26,751 nucleotides of DNA from CAWDMN01 sp963803155 (GCA_963803155.1 CAWDMN010000017.1:1-26751); one strand, 5' to 3'; positions 15,524 to 24,373 are shown, numbered from the stretch's first letter. A program made the numbers and translations. The notes: generated by a model from the sequence alone, not told the origin.

Positions 15524-17110
15524 ATGCGGTTCAGCTACAAGGTCCCATGGGCGGGCTGGTGCATTTATCTGCTATTGATTGGATGCAGTCCCTCCGCGCG
15601 GGATTCGGGTCCCTCCAATCCTAGACCATTCCCCAAGGGTGAGCTGGTCATTGCATTGGAATCACCGGCTTCCCTCGATCCCATTCTCTCGACGAATTAT
15701 GCGGAATCAGAAATGGTGCTGCAACTTTTTGATGGTCTCTTAAGATTTGATGACAATCTTAACATCGCGCCTGCCTTGGCGAAGGACTGGAAGATAGATG
15801 ATAGTGGGCGGCGCTATCAATTCCAATTGAGACCCCAGATAAAGTTTCATCATGGAAGGATCGTGGAGGCTAAGGATTTTGTTTATTCTTTGACTCGTCT
15901 TTTGAGTCCTCGCTGGAAATCTCCCGATGCCGCACAATATCTGGTCATTGCGGGGGCCCGAGATTATCGTGCGGGCAGAAGCTCCAGCGTCGCGGGATTG
16001 AGAGCTATTACTCCGACACTATTGGAGATTCGACTCGAAGAACCCTTCTCACCTTTTCTAAGCCTGCTGGCCCTTCAGACTGCCTCTGTTGTCCCTGGAG
16101 AACTCGTGGAAAATGGATTCAAGCTCTGGGCCTCCGAGCCCATTGGCACGGGACCATTTCGGTTTATGCGATGGGATAAAGGCAAAGAGATAATTCTCTC
16201 CTCGAATCCAGACCATTATTTGGGCTCTCCTCATCTCCAGAGTCTGCATATCAGGACGGTTCAGGCGTTGGGCGCGACTCAGAATTTTGAATCTTTTCTC
16301 AAAGGAGAGGTCGATTTATCCTTTGTCCCAGAGGAAAAAACCGCCTGGGCCAAATCAAATTCAGCTTGGCAGTTCCTCTCTTCTCCAGTCCTCCGCCTGG
16401 TTTTTCTGGGATTCAACTGGCGTAATCCTCTCTTACGCGAGGCTCGACTCCGGCGTTGGATCACATCACTGATTGATCCCTCCCAACTCATCGGATCATC
16501 AACGGACTACCTGCCGATTTTTTCAGTGCTTCCCCTCTCAATGATGGGTTCAACACAAGTGAGACCGGGACATTACGATAAAACTATGGGAAATCAAGAG
16601 AAGCCGCCAAACCGTTCGTTGCCCGTCTTCACTCTGTGTTATGCGAAGCCTCCCACAGAGACAAGGAAATTACTAATGGATCGTTTGCTGAGTGCTCTTC
16701 ATAATGGGGGAATCCAAGTCCGCCCATTGATTGTCACTTCCTATGAAGAACTGCAGCAAAAGATAATGGTGGGGAAAGCCGACATGTTCATAGTCGGAGA
16801 AATCATGGATTTCCCCGACCCACATGCCTTGCTCTATCGGCTATTCTTTTCAACAAGCGATGGCAATCTCTGCCACTATCGGAATCGGGAAGTCGACCGA
16901 CTCTTGATGACCGCACAGAAAACCCACGAAGAAAAAATCAGGGCCAACCTTTATAAAGAAATCGAGCGGCAAATCCTCAACGAATCAGTTGTCGTCCCAC
17001 TGTTTACCACCAACTACTCCATCGTTTTGCGTCGAAAGGTCAAAGGGATAAATCTCAACCCGTTAGGCTTTCAATATCTTTCGCTGAGAACGGTCTGGAT
17101 CGAAGATTAG
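15524..17110 (+). CDS. Extracellular solute-binding lipoprotein, family 5 (peptide/oligopeptide ABC type)
   Basis: The 528-residue product begins with a lipoprotein signal peptide with lipobox LLIG-C at C21, so it should be lipidated and held at a membrane. The rest matches the SBP_bac_5 (DppA/OppA) fold. Early features are LVIALESPASLDPILSTNYAESEMVLQLFDGLLRFD and PALAKDWKIDDSGRRYQFQLRPQIKFHHGR. Then come GTGPFRFMRWDKG, and IADxFP-like MDFPDPHALLYRLFF near the end. It would bind peptides or similar ligands for an ABC importer. No permease or ATPase gene is adjacent on this strand, so it is an orphan component in this window. Confidence 0.92.
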   Translation: MRFSYKVPWAGWCIYLLLIGCSPSARDSGPSNPRPFPKGELVIALESPASLDPILSTNYAESEMVLQLFDGLLRFDDNLNIAPALAKDWKIDDSGRRYQFQLRPQIKFHHGRIVEAKDFVYSLTRLLSPRWKSPDAAQYLVIAGARDYRAGRSSSVAGLRAITPTLLEIRLEEPFSPFLSLLALQTASVVPGELVENGFKLWASEPIGTGPFRFMRWDKGKEIILSSNPDHYLGSPHLQSLHIRTVQALGATQNFESFLKGEVDLSFVPEEKTAWAKSNSAWQFLSSPVLRLVFLGFNWRNPLLREARLRRWITSLIDPSQLIGSSTDYLPIFSVLPLSMMGSTQVRPGHYDKTMGNQEKPPNRSLPVFTLCYAKPPTETRKLLMDRLLSALHNGGIQVRPLIVTSYEELQQKIMVGKADMFIVGEIMDFPDPHALLYRLFFSTSDGNLCHYRNREVDRLLMTAQKTHEEKIRANLYKEIERQILNESVVVPLFTTNYSIVLRRKVKGINLNPLGFQYLSLRTVWIED

Positions 17111-17281
17111 GTGACTTCTTCTCACTCCGAAGCAGGCACAGATGCACGAGGTAAGTGAGTGAAATTCGGCGCGAAAAACAGGGTTTCAAATCAAGGAGGC
17201 TCCACAGAGCGCTCACAGGCTGCTCTTTTTGGTATTCAGGCATTTTCATGGATTTCGACTGCTCTAAATACTGCAATTCAT

Positions 17282-18622
17282 TCATTCTGCGGCAGGAGCA
17301 TCTGCTTTTTTCCGGAACCGCAATTGAAGGATGCGGAATTTGTCCGCTTTTTCTACGGCGATTTCCCAACCATCTTCCACCCATGAAACACCGACTTGAG
17401 GGATGTTCCGAAACCAATCCACGACGTGGCCTCCCACGGTAGTGGCATCCTGGGGCTTGGAAAAATGAATCCCCAAATTTTCTTCGACAAAGTGGATGGG
17501 GGCAGCCCCATCCAGTAAATATTCCCCCTCTCGAATTTTTTGAATCAACGGTGCCTCATGATCAAATTCATCCTGAATTTCACCCACCACTTCTTCTAGA
17601 ACGTCTTCAAGCGTAACCATTCCCAAAGTTCCGCCAAATTCATCTACTACAATTGCCATGTGGCATTTAGTTTCAAGAAATGTTGCCAACAGGGATTCGA
17701 GGCTGACAAATTCCAGAACAAATAAAATCTCCCGCCGGACGAGGGTCCGCTTTTCCCGGGAATCGGGAAGCTGGGCTTGCCACAAGAGGTCTTTTATATG
17801 AACCATGCCTGTGACATGGTCAAGATCCCGTTGACACAGAGGGAAACGGGTGTGGCGGCTTTCCTGGGCAATTTTCAGATTCTCAACAAAATCGAGTCCT
17901 TCATAAAGCGGGACAATGCGGGTACGAGGAAGCATAATATTGCGCGCCCGGAGTGTCCTCAGAGCAAAGGCGTTGACTTGAATATTGCGGAATAGGGATG
18001 GTTTCTCTTCCTGAAAATTTCCGAGCAAAATCCTTAATTCCGCCTCTGAGTGGACTCGCTCAGCCTCTTCCACGGGCTTGAGCCGAAGCCAACTCAAAAA
18101 GAGACGGGCCATCCAATTCAGAAACCATATCACTGGAAAGAACACTCTGTAAAAAATGCTTAGGGGGGCTGCCACCAATAAGGCGATCCGCTGGGGGCGT
18201 TGGATGGCCACTGATTTGGGAGTCAATTCTCCCAATACGATGTGCAAGAAAGTTATGATACTGAAACCAAATCCGAAGGACAGAGAATGGATTACGGCCG
18301 GAGATTTTATCTTCAAAAAATAAAAAAAGGGAAACAATAGATGGGCCACAAAAGGTTCTCCAATCCATCCCAGTCCTAAACTACTCAGCGTGATTCCCAG
18401 TTGAGTGGCGGAAAGGTAATCATCCAAATGATGGATTACTAAATTCACCAGACGGGCCCTTTGATCTTTTTTCTGAATAAGAGACTCTATTTGGCTGGCC
18501 CGGACTTTGACAATTGCAAACTCCGCGGCGACAAAAAAACTGTTCAAGAAAACGAGCAAAAGCACCAACAGAGCTTTTACTATGATCTCAGAACCACTTG
18601 ATAATGTTGAATAATCAGCCAC
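17282..18622 (-). CDS. CNNM/CorC (HlyC-like) membrane protein with CBS domains
   Basis: The 446-residue product has a DUF21/CNNM transmembrane domain first, with three or four helices and AAEFAIVKVRASQIESL plus HLDDYLSATQLGITLSSLGLGWIGEP. A CBS pair follows at about 200-330 (MLPRTRIVPL ... DEFGGTLGMVTLEDVLEEVVGEI), then a CorC_HlyC domain to the end. Family members are linked to Mg2+ or other cation efflux. The name haemolysin is historical. The open frame begins at a TTG at 18643 with no ribosome site. I prefer the GTG at 18622, which has GGAG five bases upstream. It converges with the lipoprotein gene. Confidence 0.9.
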   Translation of the reverse strand: MADYSTLSSGSEIIVKALLVLLLVFLNSFFVAAEFAIVKVRASQIESLIQKKDQRARLVNLVIHHLDDYLSATQLGITLSSLGLGWIGEPFVAHLLFPFFYFLKIKSPAVIHSLSFGFGFSIITFLHIVLGELTPKSVAIQRPQRIALLVAAPLSIFYRVFFPVIWFLNWMARLFLSWLRLKPVEEAERVHSEAELRILLGNFQEEKPSLFRNIQVNAFALRTLRARNIMLPRTRIVPLYEGLDFVENLKIAQESRHTRFPLCQRDLDHVTGMVHIKDLLWQAQLPDSREKRTLVRREILFVLEFVSLESLLATFLETKCHMAIVVDEFGGTLGMVTLEDVLEEVVGEIQDEFDHEAPLIQKIREGEYLLDGAAPIHFVEENLGIHFSKPQDATTVGGHVVDWFRNIPQVGVSWVEDGWEIAVEKADKFRILQLRFRKKADAPAAE

Positions 18623-18972
18623 AACTTCTCCAAGTCGTCCCAAATTGGTTCTATTTTACCATCAAAGCCCTTGCGATAGGACAATGCAGAGACTCATCTT
18701 AATTTAATCAGAATACTGCTTCAACTCCCCCCCTTCCAAAATATCGGATATGGAATGCGACAATTCGTAAAATTATAACATATTGATAAAATATGATTTA
18801 AGATAACAAGTTATGATTTTTATCACTACAAATTTCCAAAAATACGATTTTTAGGATGAAGAATGAAGTAGTTAGATGAAAGAACGGTAGATTATTTCCC
18901 TTATCCCATTAATATAAAAATACTTATATAAATATTTAGCAGACTGGAACTTTATTTGCAACCATCTTAAAT

Positions 18973-19007
18973 AGATGGATATTGTTTAGACAGATGAACA
19001 CTGTTTA
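18973..19007. repeat. Imperfect 16-base direct repeats
   Basis: AGATGGATATTGTTTA and AGATGAACACTGTTTA agree at 13 of 16 positions and are spaced with a 19-base period. This is a candidate binding-site pair in the AT-rich region. Confidence 0.4.
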
Positions 19008-19191
19008 AGTTCTTTGAGCAACAACAAGGTTCGTGGCTTTTAGGAAAAACAAAGTGATGACGGATTGTAATGCCAAGGCTTCTGGGTTTTGCTTGTTTAC
19101 CCCATAAAAAAGGGAGCTTTGGTGTTCCTCATTCCTTCAGGCATGAGGGATGCCATCAAGATTTTCTCTAAAAAAGACCTACCAAAATGCA

Positions 19192-19211
19192 GGTTAGAAT
19201 TGATTCTAACC
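19192..19211. repeat. Near-perfect palindrome GGTTAGAAT-TG-ATTCTAACC
   Basis: Nine-base arms surround a two-base centre. Its size suits an operator for a dimeric regulator. No T-run follows. Confidence 0.5.
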
Positions 19212-19642
19212 CCGCCAGAATCAAAAAAGGGCGACACTCAAAAACAAGGATTAGACAATCCTGCCCTGAAAGCCACGAGTTTTTTGTGAACATATCCATT
19301 CGAGCCCTGTTACTCTACATAAATCATCCTATACCCATATTTTGAGTCTTCAGCTTTTTTTTTGGAACTCATGCCGAATGATTTTGAGTTATGATATTGC
19401 CGGAATGGTTGGGCTTCCAGCCATCCTTGATGCCTTTTCCCCTCAATCAATAAGTATTATGTTTTCAAAGATTGCCGATATATATTTCAGGGAAATATGA
19501 CTGACGGCCCCAGCTATTTCGTTTTAGTTTTTTCTTGTGAGCCAGTCACGCCGCGGCACCGACAAAAACAAGCAGATAAAAAGAACCATTTACTTATTCT
19601 TATTGTGACTTGATTTGAAGCATGACTCAATATGAGGGAAAC

Positions 19643-20062
19643 ATGAAAGAAAAAAAGGGCAAAGAAGAGAGGCGGCTTTCAGAGCGGATATCTGACCGAT
19701 CTTTCATGATAGTACGAGGCAAAAATTCCAAGGGAATTTCTTTCACGGAGACTACTCGGGTCAATGATGTCAGTTCCAATGGCATTTCTTTTTTCCTGAT
19801 GTGTCCGGTTGCTTTGAACATTCTTCTGGATTTGACGATTGGGGAATTGGATGAATCAGCACGACAGTTTACTCCTGCTTATGCTATTCAAGCACGGGTC
19901 ACAAGCACAGTCGTCAAAGAGCCTGAAATCCCAGTATTTCGAATTGGCGCCCAATTTGAAGGACAAGCTTTGCCTTTAGAGAATGTGTACGATCCAGAAG
20001 AATTTGCTCAGAAGCTTCAAGAGGCAATTGAAAGAGATGAATACTTGAGGAATCCAAATTGA
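19643..20062 (+). CDS. PilZ-domain protein
   Basis: The product is about 139 residues. The N-terminus is highly charged and contains the PilZ arginine motif RxxxR (RRLSERISDR). The second motif DxSxxG follows in NDVSSNGISFFL, and later beta strands read ARVTSTVV and FRIGAQFEG. These two motifs bind cyclic di-GMP in PilZ proteins, so this is a likely soluble c-di-GMP receptor. No diguanylate cyclase or effector is adjacent, so the output is unknown. I start at ATG 19643 because GAGGGAAAC lies just before it. An ATG at 19622 would add seven residues and has a poorer ribosome site. Confidence 0.75.
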   Translation: MKEKKGKEERRLSERISDRSFMIVRGKNSKGISFTETTRVNDVSSNGISFFLMCPVALNILLDLTIGELDESARQFTPAYAIQARVTSTVVKEPEIPVFRIGAQFEGQALPLENVYDPEEFAQKLQEAIERDEYLRNPN

Positions 20063-20140
20063 AAGCAGGATTGTGTCAGCTAGAATAAAGGGGGGGAAGC
20101 TTCCAGCACACCATCAAAACGGCATGTAAAGTGACTCTTT

Positions 20141-21034
20141 TTAGCGCGCCCTGGCTTTGGCCTTCAAAGGCTGGACCGTCTGCAACTCTTCAAGTCGTAA
20201 TTGTTCCCGCTGCCAATCCAAATTAACGACCGGATAAAATTGAGAAGGTTGTTCCATCGACCATAACTGACGACGGGCAATCCAGTGGGACGGATCCACT
20301 TTGAGAATCTGCCTCCATGCGACAATCGCCAAATCCGGTCGTTTTTCCCGCAAATGCAAGATCCCACGAATATGAAGCGCCCTCAAGTTTTTGGGAAACT
20401 GCGCAATCACATTTTCCAATTCCTTTGTGGCTTTGCGGAGTTGCCCGGACAGGATCATCAATTCGATGAGTCGAAATCGCTTGTCCAGTCCACGGGAAGA
20501 CTCTTTCAACAGTTTTGATATTTGAGCCATTTCCTGTCGAAATGTGAGATTAGCCTTTTCGAGAGGTTTCTGCGCCTTTTTGCTCCATTTTTCCGCTAAC
20601 AAATCTTCAAGAATTTTTGCAGTGGTAGTCTCTCCCAAATTAAATCCATTAGGCTTGAGGAATCGGACTCGTCCTGTTTCGTCAATATATACACCAGCGG
20701 GAGTTAAATTAAATCCATAGGCATCCCAAAAAGCTCCAAACTCGTCCAGCAGGCAAGGGAAAGTATTCCCCGCCTGATTGATGAATTCACGCGTCTTAAC
20801 CCCACCCAAAACATCCAATGAGACTCCCATGAGTACAAAAGTCGATGATCGATGGCGCAGAAAAAAATTCTGCCAAAGAGCAAGTTGTTCTCTGGAATGA
20901 CACCAGGGAGCCCATGCAAATAGGATGATTCTCTTACCTCTAAAATCGCCAATTCGAATGGTCTCGCCTCGCAAACTGGAGAGCGCCAAGTCAGGTGCTA
21001 AATCACCAATCTTTATATGCTGTTTTTGCGCCAT
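20141..21034 (-). CDS. Single-cysteine redoxin (AhpC/TSA-like) with helical TPR-like C-terminus
   Basis: The 297-residue product has a thioredoxin-fold redoxin domain at about 1-150, starting with IGDLAPDLALSSLRGETIRIGDFRGKRIILFAWAPWC. The active-site segment is WAPWCHSRE: C45 is present, but the second cysteine of a CxxC motif is replaced by arginine. It therefore cannot work as a normal TlpA-type dithiol reductase and would need an external thiol or another cysteine (C94 is a candidate). The C-terminal 140 residues are helical and contain TPR-like units (LRKATKELENVIAQFPKNLRALHIRG, then PDLAIVAWRQILKVDPSHW). No signal peptide is seen, so it is probably cytoplasmic. Confidence 0.8.
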   Translation of the reverse strand: MAQKQHIKIGDLAPDLALSSLRGETIRIGDFRGKRIILFAWAPWCHSREQLALWQNFFLRHRSSTFVLMGVSLDVLGGVKTREFINQAGNTFPCLLDEFGAFWDAYGFNLTPAGVYIDETGRVRFLKPNGFNLGETTTAKILEDLLAEKWSKKAQKPLEKANLTFRQEMAQISKLLKESSRGLDKRFRLIELMILSGQLRKATKELENVIAQFPKNLRALHIRGILHLREKRPDLAIVAWRQILKVDPSHWIARRQLWSMEQPSQFYPVVNLDWQREQLRLEELQTVQPLKAKARAR

Positions 21035-21728
21035 CGTCTAAATTCTTAGTTTCAAATCGGATGGAGAGAAGCTACTAAGGTTGGAGCCATCTATACAATA
21101 AAGTCAAAATTGTAATTCAATTGTGAGAGCACATCACCCCAGGAAAAAAACCTTTTTGCCTCTCGGAACACAAATGTAACATACAACCAATATAGATGTG
21201 AAAAGAATTCTTAATTAGGTCACAAAATAGAAATTGGTTTTGTCATGTTATGGCGTCTTCGACTAATCCTCCCTTTGTTTTCGCTCCGGGAAGGAGAGAT
21301 TTGTTTCATTACTTTGCCTTTTGGCGCGAGAATGCCTGGCTCAAAAATGTCATATTGTTTCATGGATCAACTCCATTTGTGCTGCAAGATATGGTTGAGC
21401 GAAGATCACGAAGGAAAAAGTGTTGCAAAATTTTGGAAGAAAAGAGCCCCGAGAGATTCAGAGGAGCCACTCATGCCAACGTGGCTGGCACAACATGAGA
21501 ATGAAAATGGGATAATGGAGGCGGCCTGCCTTCAGGCCGTCTCAAAACACTCGGCAAACATAGGCGGTGCGGGTGCACTCCGCCTCCATCCGCGCTATAT
21601 TCTTGGGAGGAGAATCAAAAAAAAAGGAAGGATTGAGATGCGGCAGAGTGGCAATAGCTACTCCCCAGTATAAGGAATAACGTAGCTGAATTGCTCCTGC
21701 AATTTGCGAAGACTCCTCTTGATATTAG
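21035..21728. other. Intergenic region between the redoxin gene and rpsA
   Basis: Two overlapping frames on + (21245-21673 and 21250-21498) have no recognisable motif, lack a good ribosome site and are probably chance. A 75-base structured repeat lies at 21515-21589. Confidence 0.5.
21515..21589. repeat. 75-bp inverted-repeat element, possibly MITE-like or a structured RNA
   Basis: ATGGAGGCGG (21515-21524) and CCGCCTCCAT (21580-21589) are perfect 10-base terminal inverted repeats. Inside are a seven-pair hairpin CGGCCTG-CCTT-CAGGCCG (21522-21539) and a GGCGG/CCGCC arm (21563-21584), giving a three-way junction. It is much more GC-rich than its surroundings. I see no clear target-site duplication and no second copy in the window. 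Confidence 0.55.
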
Positions 21729-23201
21729 TTATTGACTCCCGAAAAGTTTTCGCCGCAAATCTTCCGAAATCATATCGCCCAAGGTATTGCTTCCAGATTG
21801 TTGCGTCTTATTCATAAATTCCTGAATCGTCTCTTTTGCTTCATCCGCGGCAATGGCTTTAATACTCAAAGATATTTTTTTATTGCCGGCATCCAAACTT
21901 AAAATTTTTACTTTGACTTCCTGCCCATCTTTAAAACCATCAAGAGAAGATCTTCCCGGGCTGTCCGAAATCTCAGTGAAATGGACCATTCCTTCGATCC
22001 CTTCAGCCAATTCCACAAAAAGGCCGAATTCAGCTACACGACTTATTTTCCCCTTCAAAATCTCCCCGGGCTTATGAACATTCGAATAGGCAATCCAAGG
22101 ATGTTCTGCAATTTGTTTTAAGCTCAAAGAAAGCTTGCGGTTGACGGGATCCAGACGAAGGACCATAGTTTCGACATTGTCCCCAACTTTTAGCACTTGC
22201 TTTGGATGGCTGATCCTTTTGGTCCAGGACATTTCTGAGATAGGAATTAGCCCCTGAATGCCGGATTCCAATTCAATGAAGGCGCCAAATGGTTCTAGCT
22301 TCTGGACAGAGCCGCGAACTACTTTCCCTTCCGGATATAGCGAGGTTGCTTGCTTCCAAGGATCATCGGCTTCTTTTCGATAGCTGAGTGAAATCCGTTC
22401 TTTTTGGAGGTCAAATTTGATGATCTCCACTTCAATCTGATCCCCAGTTTTGAACAAATCAGAAGGATGGCTAATCCTTCGCCATGACATGGACGAAATA
22501 TGCAACAATCCCTCCACTCCTCCAATATCAACAAACACCCCAAAGTCCATAATTCGAGTGACAGTGCCAATATAACGCTGTCCTTCGGAGAGGGCGGAAA
22601 GAAACTCCTTTTTGCGTCGGGCACTATCTTCACGTAACAGAACGCGACGCGACAAGACTAGCTTGTTATTGGCCAAATCGTGTTCCATCACCCGGAATTC
22701 ATATGTCTGGCCGACATATGGTTTGGGATCATCAATCGGGCGATCGTCCATTTGAGAAATGGGAACAAAAGCCCGCATTCCCATATCGACCAGAAATCCC
22801 CCTTTTACAACTTCGACTACTTTCCCCTCCAAATTCTTCCCAGATTCAATTGCCTGTATTAGCGCTTCTTCCTGCTTTACTTTGTTCGCTTTTGAATAAG
22901 AAAGGCGCAACTGGCCATCCCGCAGCACACTCCCGCCCAGCATTACCGGAATTACGTCTCCAACTTGGAAGAGCAGCTGACCATCTCCAGCAGTAATCTC
23001 TTCACGAGACAATACCCCTTCGGCCCGTCCTCCGACGTCGACCAAAACTTCCGTATCAAACAGACTCACGATTTTGCCCTGGGCAATCTGCCCAGCGCGC
23101 AGTTCTCCCCGTTTCTTTTCAGATTGAGAAAACAGGGTAGCAAAATCCTCTTCACTTTCATTGTTGTCAAAATGGCTGTTAGGTTTTTGAGTGTCTTCCA
23201 T
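21729..23201 (-). CDS. rpsA: 30S ribosomal protein S1 (five S1 domains)
   Basis: The 490-residue product consists of an acidic N-terminal tail and five tandem S1 RNA-binding domains at about 35-105, 120-190, 207-277, 292-362 and 380-448. The third to fifth carry the clearest signatures, such as MDFGVFVDIGGVEGLLHISSMSW, PFGAFIELESGIQGLIPISEMSW and EFGLFVELAEGIEGMVHFTEI. S1 helps the 30S subunit bind and unfold mRNA. E. coli S1 has six domains, and shorter forms are common elsewhere. A second S1-like RNA-binding protein cannot be excluded, but size and domain order favour RpsA. GGGAG precedes the ATG by six bases. No cmk gene is next to it in this window. Confidence 0.85.
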   Translation of the reverse strand: MEDTQKPNSHFDNNESEEDFATLFSQSEKKRGELRAGQIAQGKIVSLFDTEVLVDVGGRAEGVLSREEITAGDGQLLFQVGDVIPVMLGGSVLRDGQLRLSYSKANKVKQEEALIQAIESGKNLEGKVVEVVKGGFLVDMGMRAFVPISQMDDRPIDDPKPYVGQTYEFRVMEHDLANNKLVLSRRVLLREDSARRKKEFLSALSEGQRYIGTVTRIMDFGVFVDIGGVEGLLHISSMSWRRISHPSDLFKTGDQIEVEIIKFDLQKERISLSYRKEADDPWKQATSLYPEGKVVRGSVQKLEPFGAFIELESGIQGLIPISEMSWTKRISHPKQVLKVGDNVETMVLRLDPVNRKLSLSLKQIAEHPWIAYSNVHKPGEILKGKISRVAEFGLFVELAEGIEGMVHFTEISDSPGRSSLDGFKDGQEVKVKILSLDAGNKKISLSIKAIAADEAKETIQEFMNKTQQSGSNTLGDMISEDLRRKLFGSQ

Positions 23202-23627
23202 CCAATGCTCCCGACTAAAAATTAGGTTCGATTATATCAAATTGTGGAAGAGGAATTCAGCAGGAATGATACGAAAAGGAAGCCAAAAAAAGAAGACTCA
23301 AGCAAGAGTCAAGATGCCGCGGCAATTGTTGTCGGATTGTCGGATCCTGACTCCTGCCTCCGATGGTGGTGAGCACAAAGGTTTTTCTGAGGAGATTATG
23401 AATCTGCACCTTAATCGCGTTGACTCGATATCCGAGCAAGATTCTCCATGAATATTATGGGGGCATTCCTCTCACGACAGTCCACGCACACCAAGTATTT
23501 ACGGCTGAGTAGCAGACTCAACGTGGGGCAAATATCATTATTCGAAATGCAGTTTCATTTATTTTTTAAAAAGCTAAGCCTTTCCGGGGTTGATTGAAGT
23601 GCAGACATAGCCCGCGCCCTAGTAGCT
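23202..23627. other. Intergenic region between rpsA and sod
   Basis: I see no gene here. It must hold the rpsA promoter. No clear terminator for the sod gene is visible: the stretch GGCTTAGCTTTTT read on - has only a short stem. Confidence 0.45.
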
Positions 23628-24260
23628 TTACCGCGAACCCACTAATTTCTTGAACCGCTCTTCTATTCTGCCCCAATGTAGATGGGCGATAAAATTGTCG
23701 ATATACTTCGCACGCCCCGGACCATCTTTGTGGTAGTAAGCATGCTCAAAGACATCTAAAGAAATCAGCGGGATCCCCCCCCAAATGGCTCCATACTGAT
23801 GTTCATCAACCAAAACATTCAGCAGTCGTTGGGAATAAAGCGCATCGTAGACAAGTAGTCCCCATCCACTTAATTTCGCGGAGACAGCGGTGGCTTTAAA
23901 ATCTTCTTTCCACTTTTCCACCGAGCCGAATTCTGCCATGAGCACCTTGGTGAGCTCCGGGGCTTTGCTGTTATCGCCATCCCCTCCCATAACTCGCCAA
24001 TAAAGATCATGGAGCAGTGCTCCGGAATGATTCCATGTGAGACGGCGCTTCAATTCGCCAATCTGACTATAATTCCCATTCGCCTTGGAGCGATCCGCCG
24101 ACTCCAATTCCTTTTCGATATTGTTCAGAAAAGTCACATATCCCTTGTGATGAGTGTTGTAGTGCCAGTCAGATGTTTCGGGTGAAATCACGTCCTTCAA
24201 AAGCTCTTTGGCTTCAGCGTCTGTATAGGGACGAGAATTGAACTTCCATTCATATGTCAT
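23628..24260 (-). CDS. Superoxide dismutase, Fe/Mn family
   Basis: The enzyme converts superoxide to oxygen and hydrogen peroxide. The 210-residue product has all four metal ligands: H33 in WHYNTHH, H84 in GALLHDLYW, D169 and H173 in LDVFEHAYY. The active-site tyrosine Y41 (HHKGYV) is present. The usual tryptophan of DVWEHAYY is phenylalanine here, and the HYNxHHKGYV and GxxLHxLYW forms resemble archaeal-type enzymes more than E. coli SodA or SodB. Metal preference cannot be read with confidence. There is no signal peptide, so it is cytoplasmic. AAGGAG lies about ten bases before the ATG. It is transcribed alone, with a palindrome in its leader. Confidence 0.95.
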   Translation of the reverse strand: MTYEWKFNSRPYTDAEAKELLKDVISPETSDWHYNTHHKGYVTFLNNIEKELESADRSKANGNYSQIGELKRRLTWNHSGALLHDLYWRVMGGDGDNSKAPELTKVLMAEFGSVEKWKEDFKATAVSAKLSGWGLLVYDALYSQRLLNVLVDEHQYGAIWGGIPLISLDVFEHAYYHKDGPGRAKYIDNFIAHLHWGRIEERFKKLVGSR

Positions 24261-24278
24261 GGTTATTTTTCTCCTTGG

Positions 24279-24290
24279 TTCAAATTTGAA
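24279..24290. promoter_or_regulatory. Perfect palindrome in the sod leader
   Basis: TTCAAATTTGAA is a perfect 12-base palindrome 19 bases upstream of the sod start codon, overlapping the ribosome-site approach. It could be an operator for a redox or metal regulator. Confidence 0.4.
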
Positions 24291-24342
24291 AGCGGAAATA
24301 GGGCATCACCATAAAATCAAACAAGAGGGAATTATCCAGGCC

Positions 24343-24373
24343 TTTATGGGATAACCTTCACGGTTTCCCTAAA
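24343..24373 (-). promoter_or_regulatory. Hairpin upstream of sod
   Basis: TTTA(T)GGG pairs with CCCTAAA, enclosing AACC/GGTT with a five-base loop. It lies 83 bases before the sod start on the transcribed side and could be part of its leader. Confidence 0.35.

Larger units (their letters stand above)
18623..19642. other. AT-rich non-coding region of about 1 kb
   Basis: I find no convincing gene. A 66-codon frame at 19089-19289 lacks a ribosome site and motif. Visible structure includes imperfect 16-base direct repeats (18973 and 18992), a CCATCT/AGATGG dyad (18962-18978), and a near-perfect palindrome at 19192-19211. No known structural RNA could be recognised. Confidence 0.5.

Noticed and set aside
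19089..19289. Open frame of 66 codons on + in the AT-rich gap
   Set aside because: No ribosome site, no recognisable motif, and it crosses the palindrome at 19192.
20089..20103. GGAAGCTTCC palindrome between the PilZ and redoxin genes
   Set aside because: Ten bases with no loop and no T-run; common by chance and not a convincing terminator.
21245..21673. Open frame of 142 codons on + between the redoxin gene and rpsA
   Set aside because: No motif and no good ribosome site. It runs through the 75-bp repeat, and a second frame overlaps it with equal plausibility.
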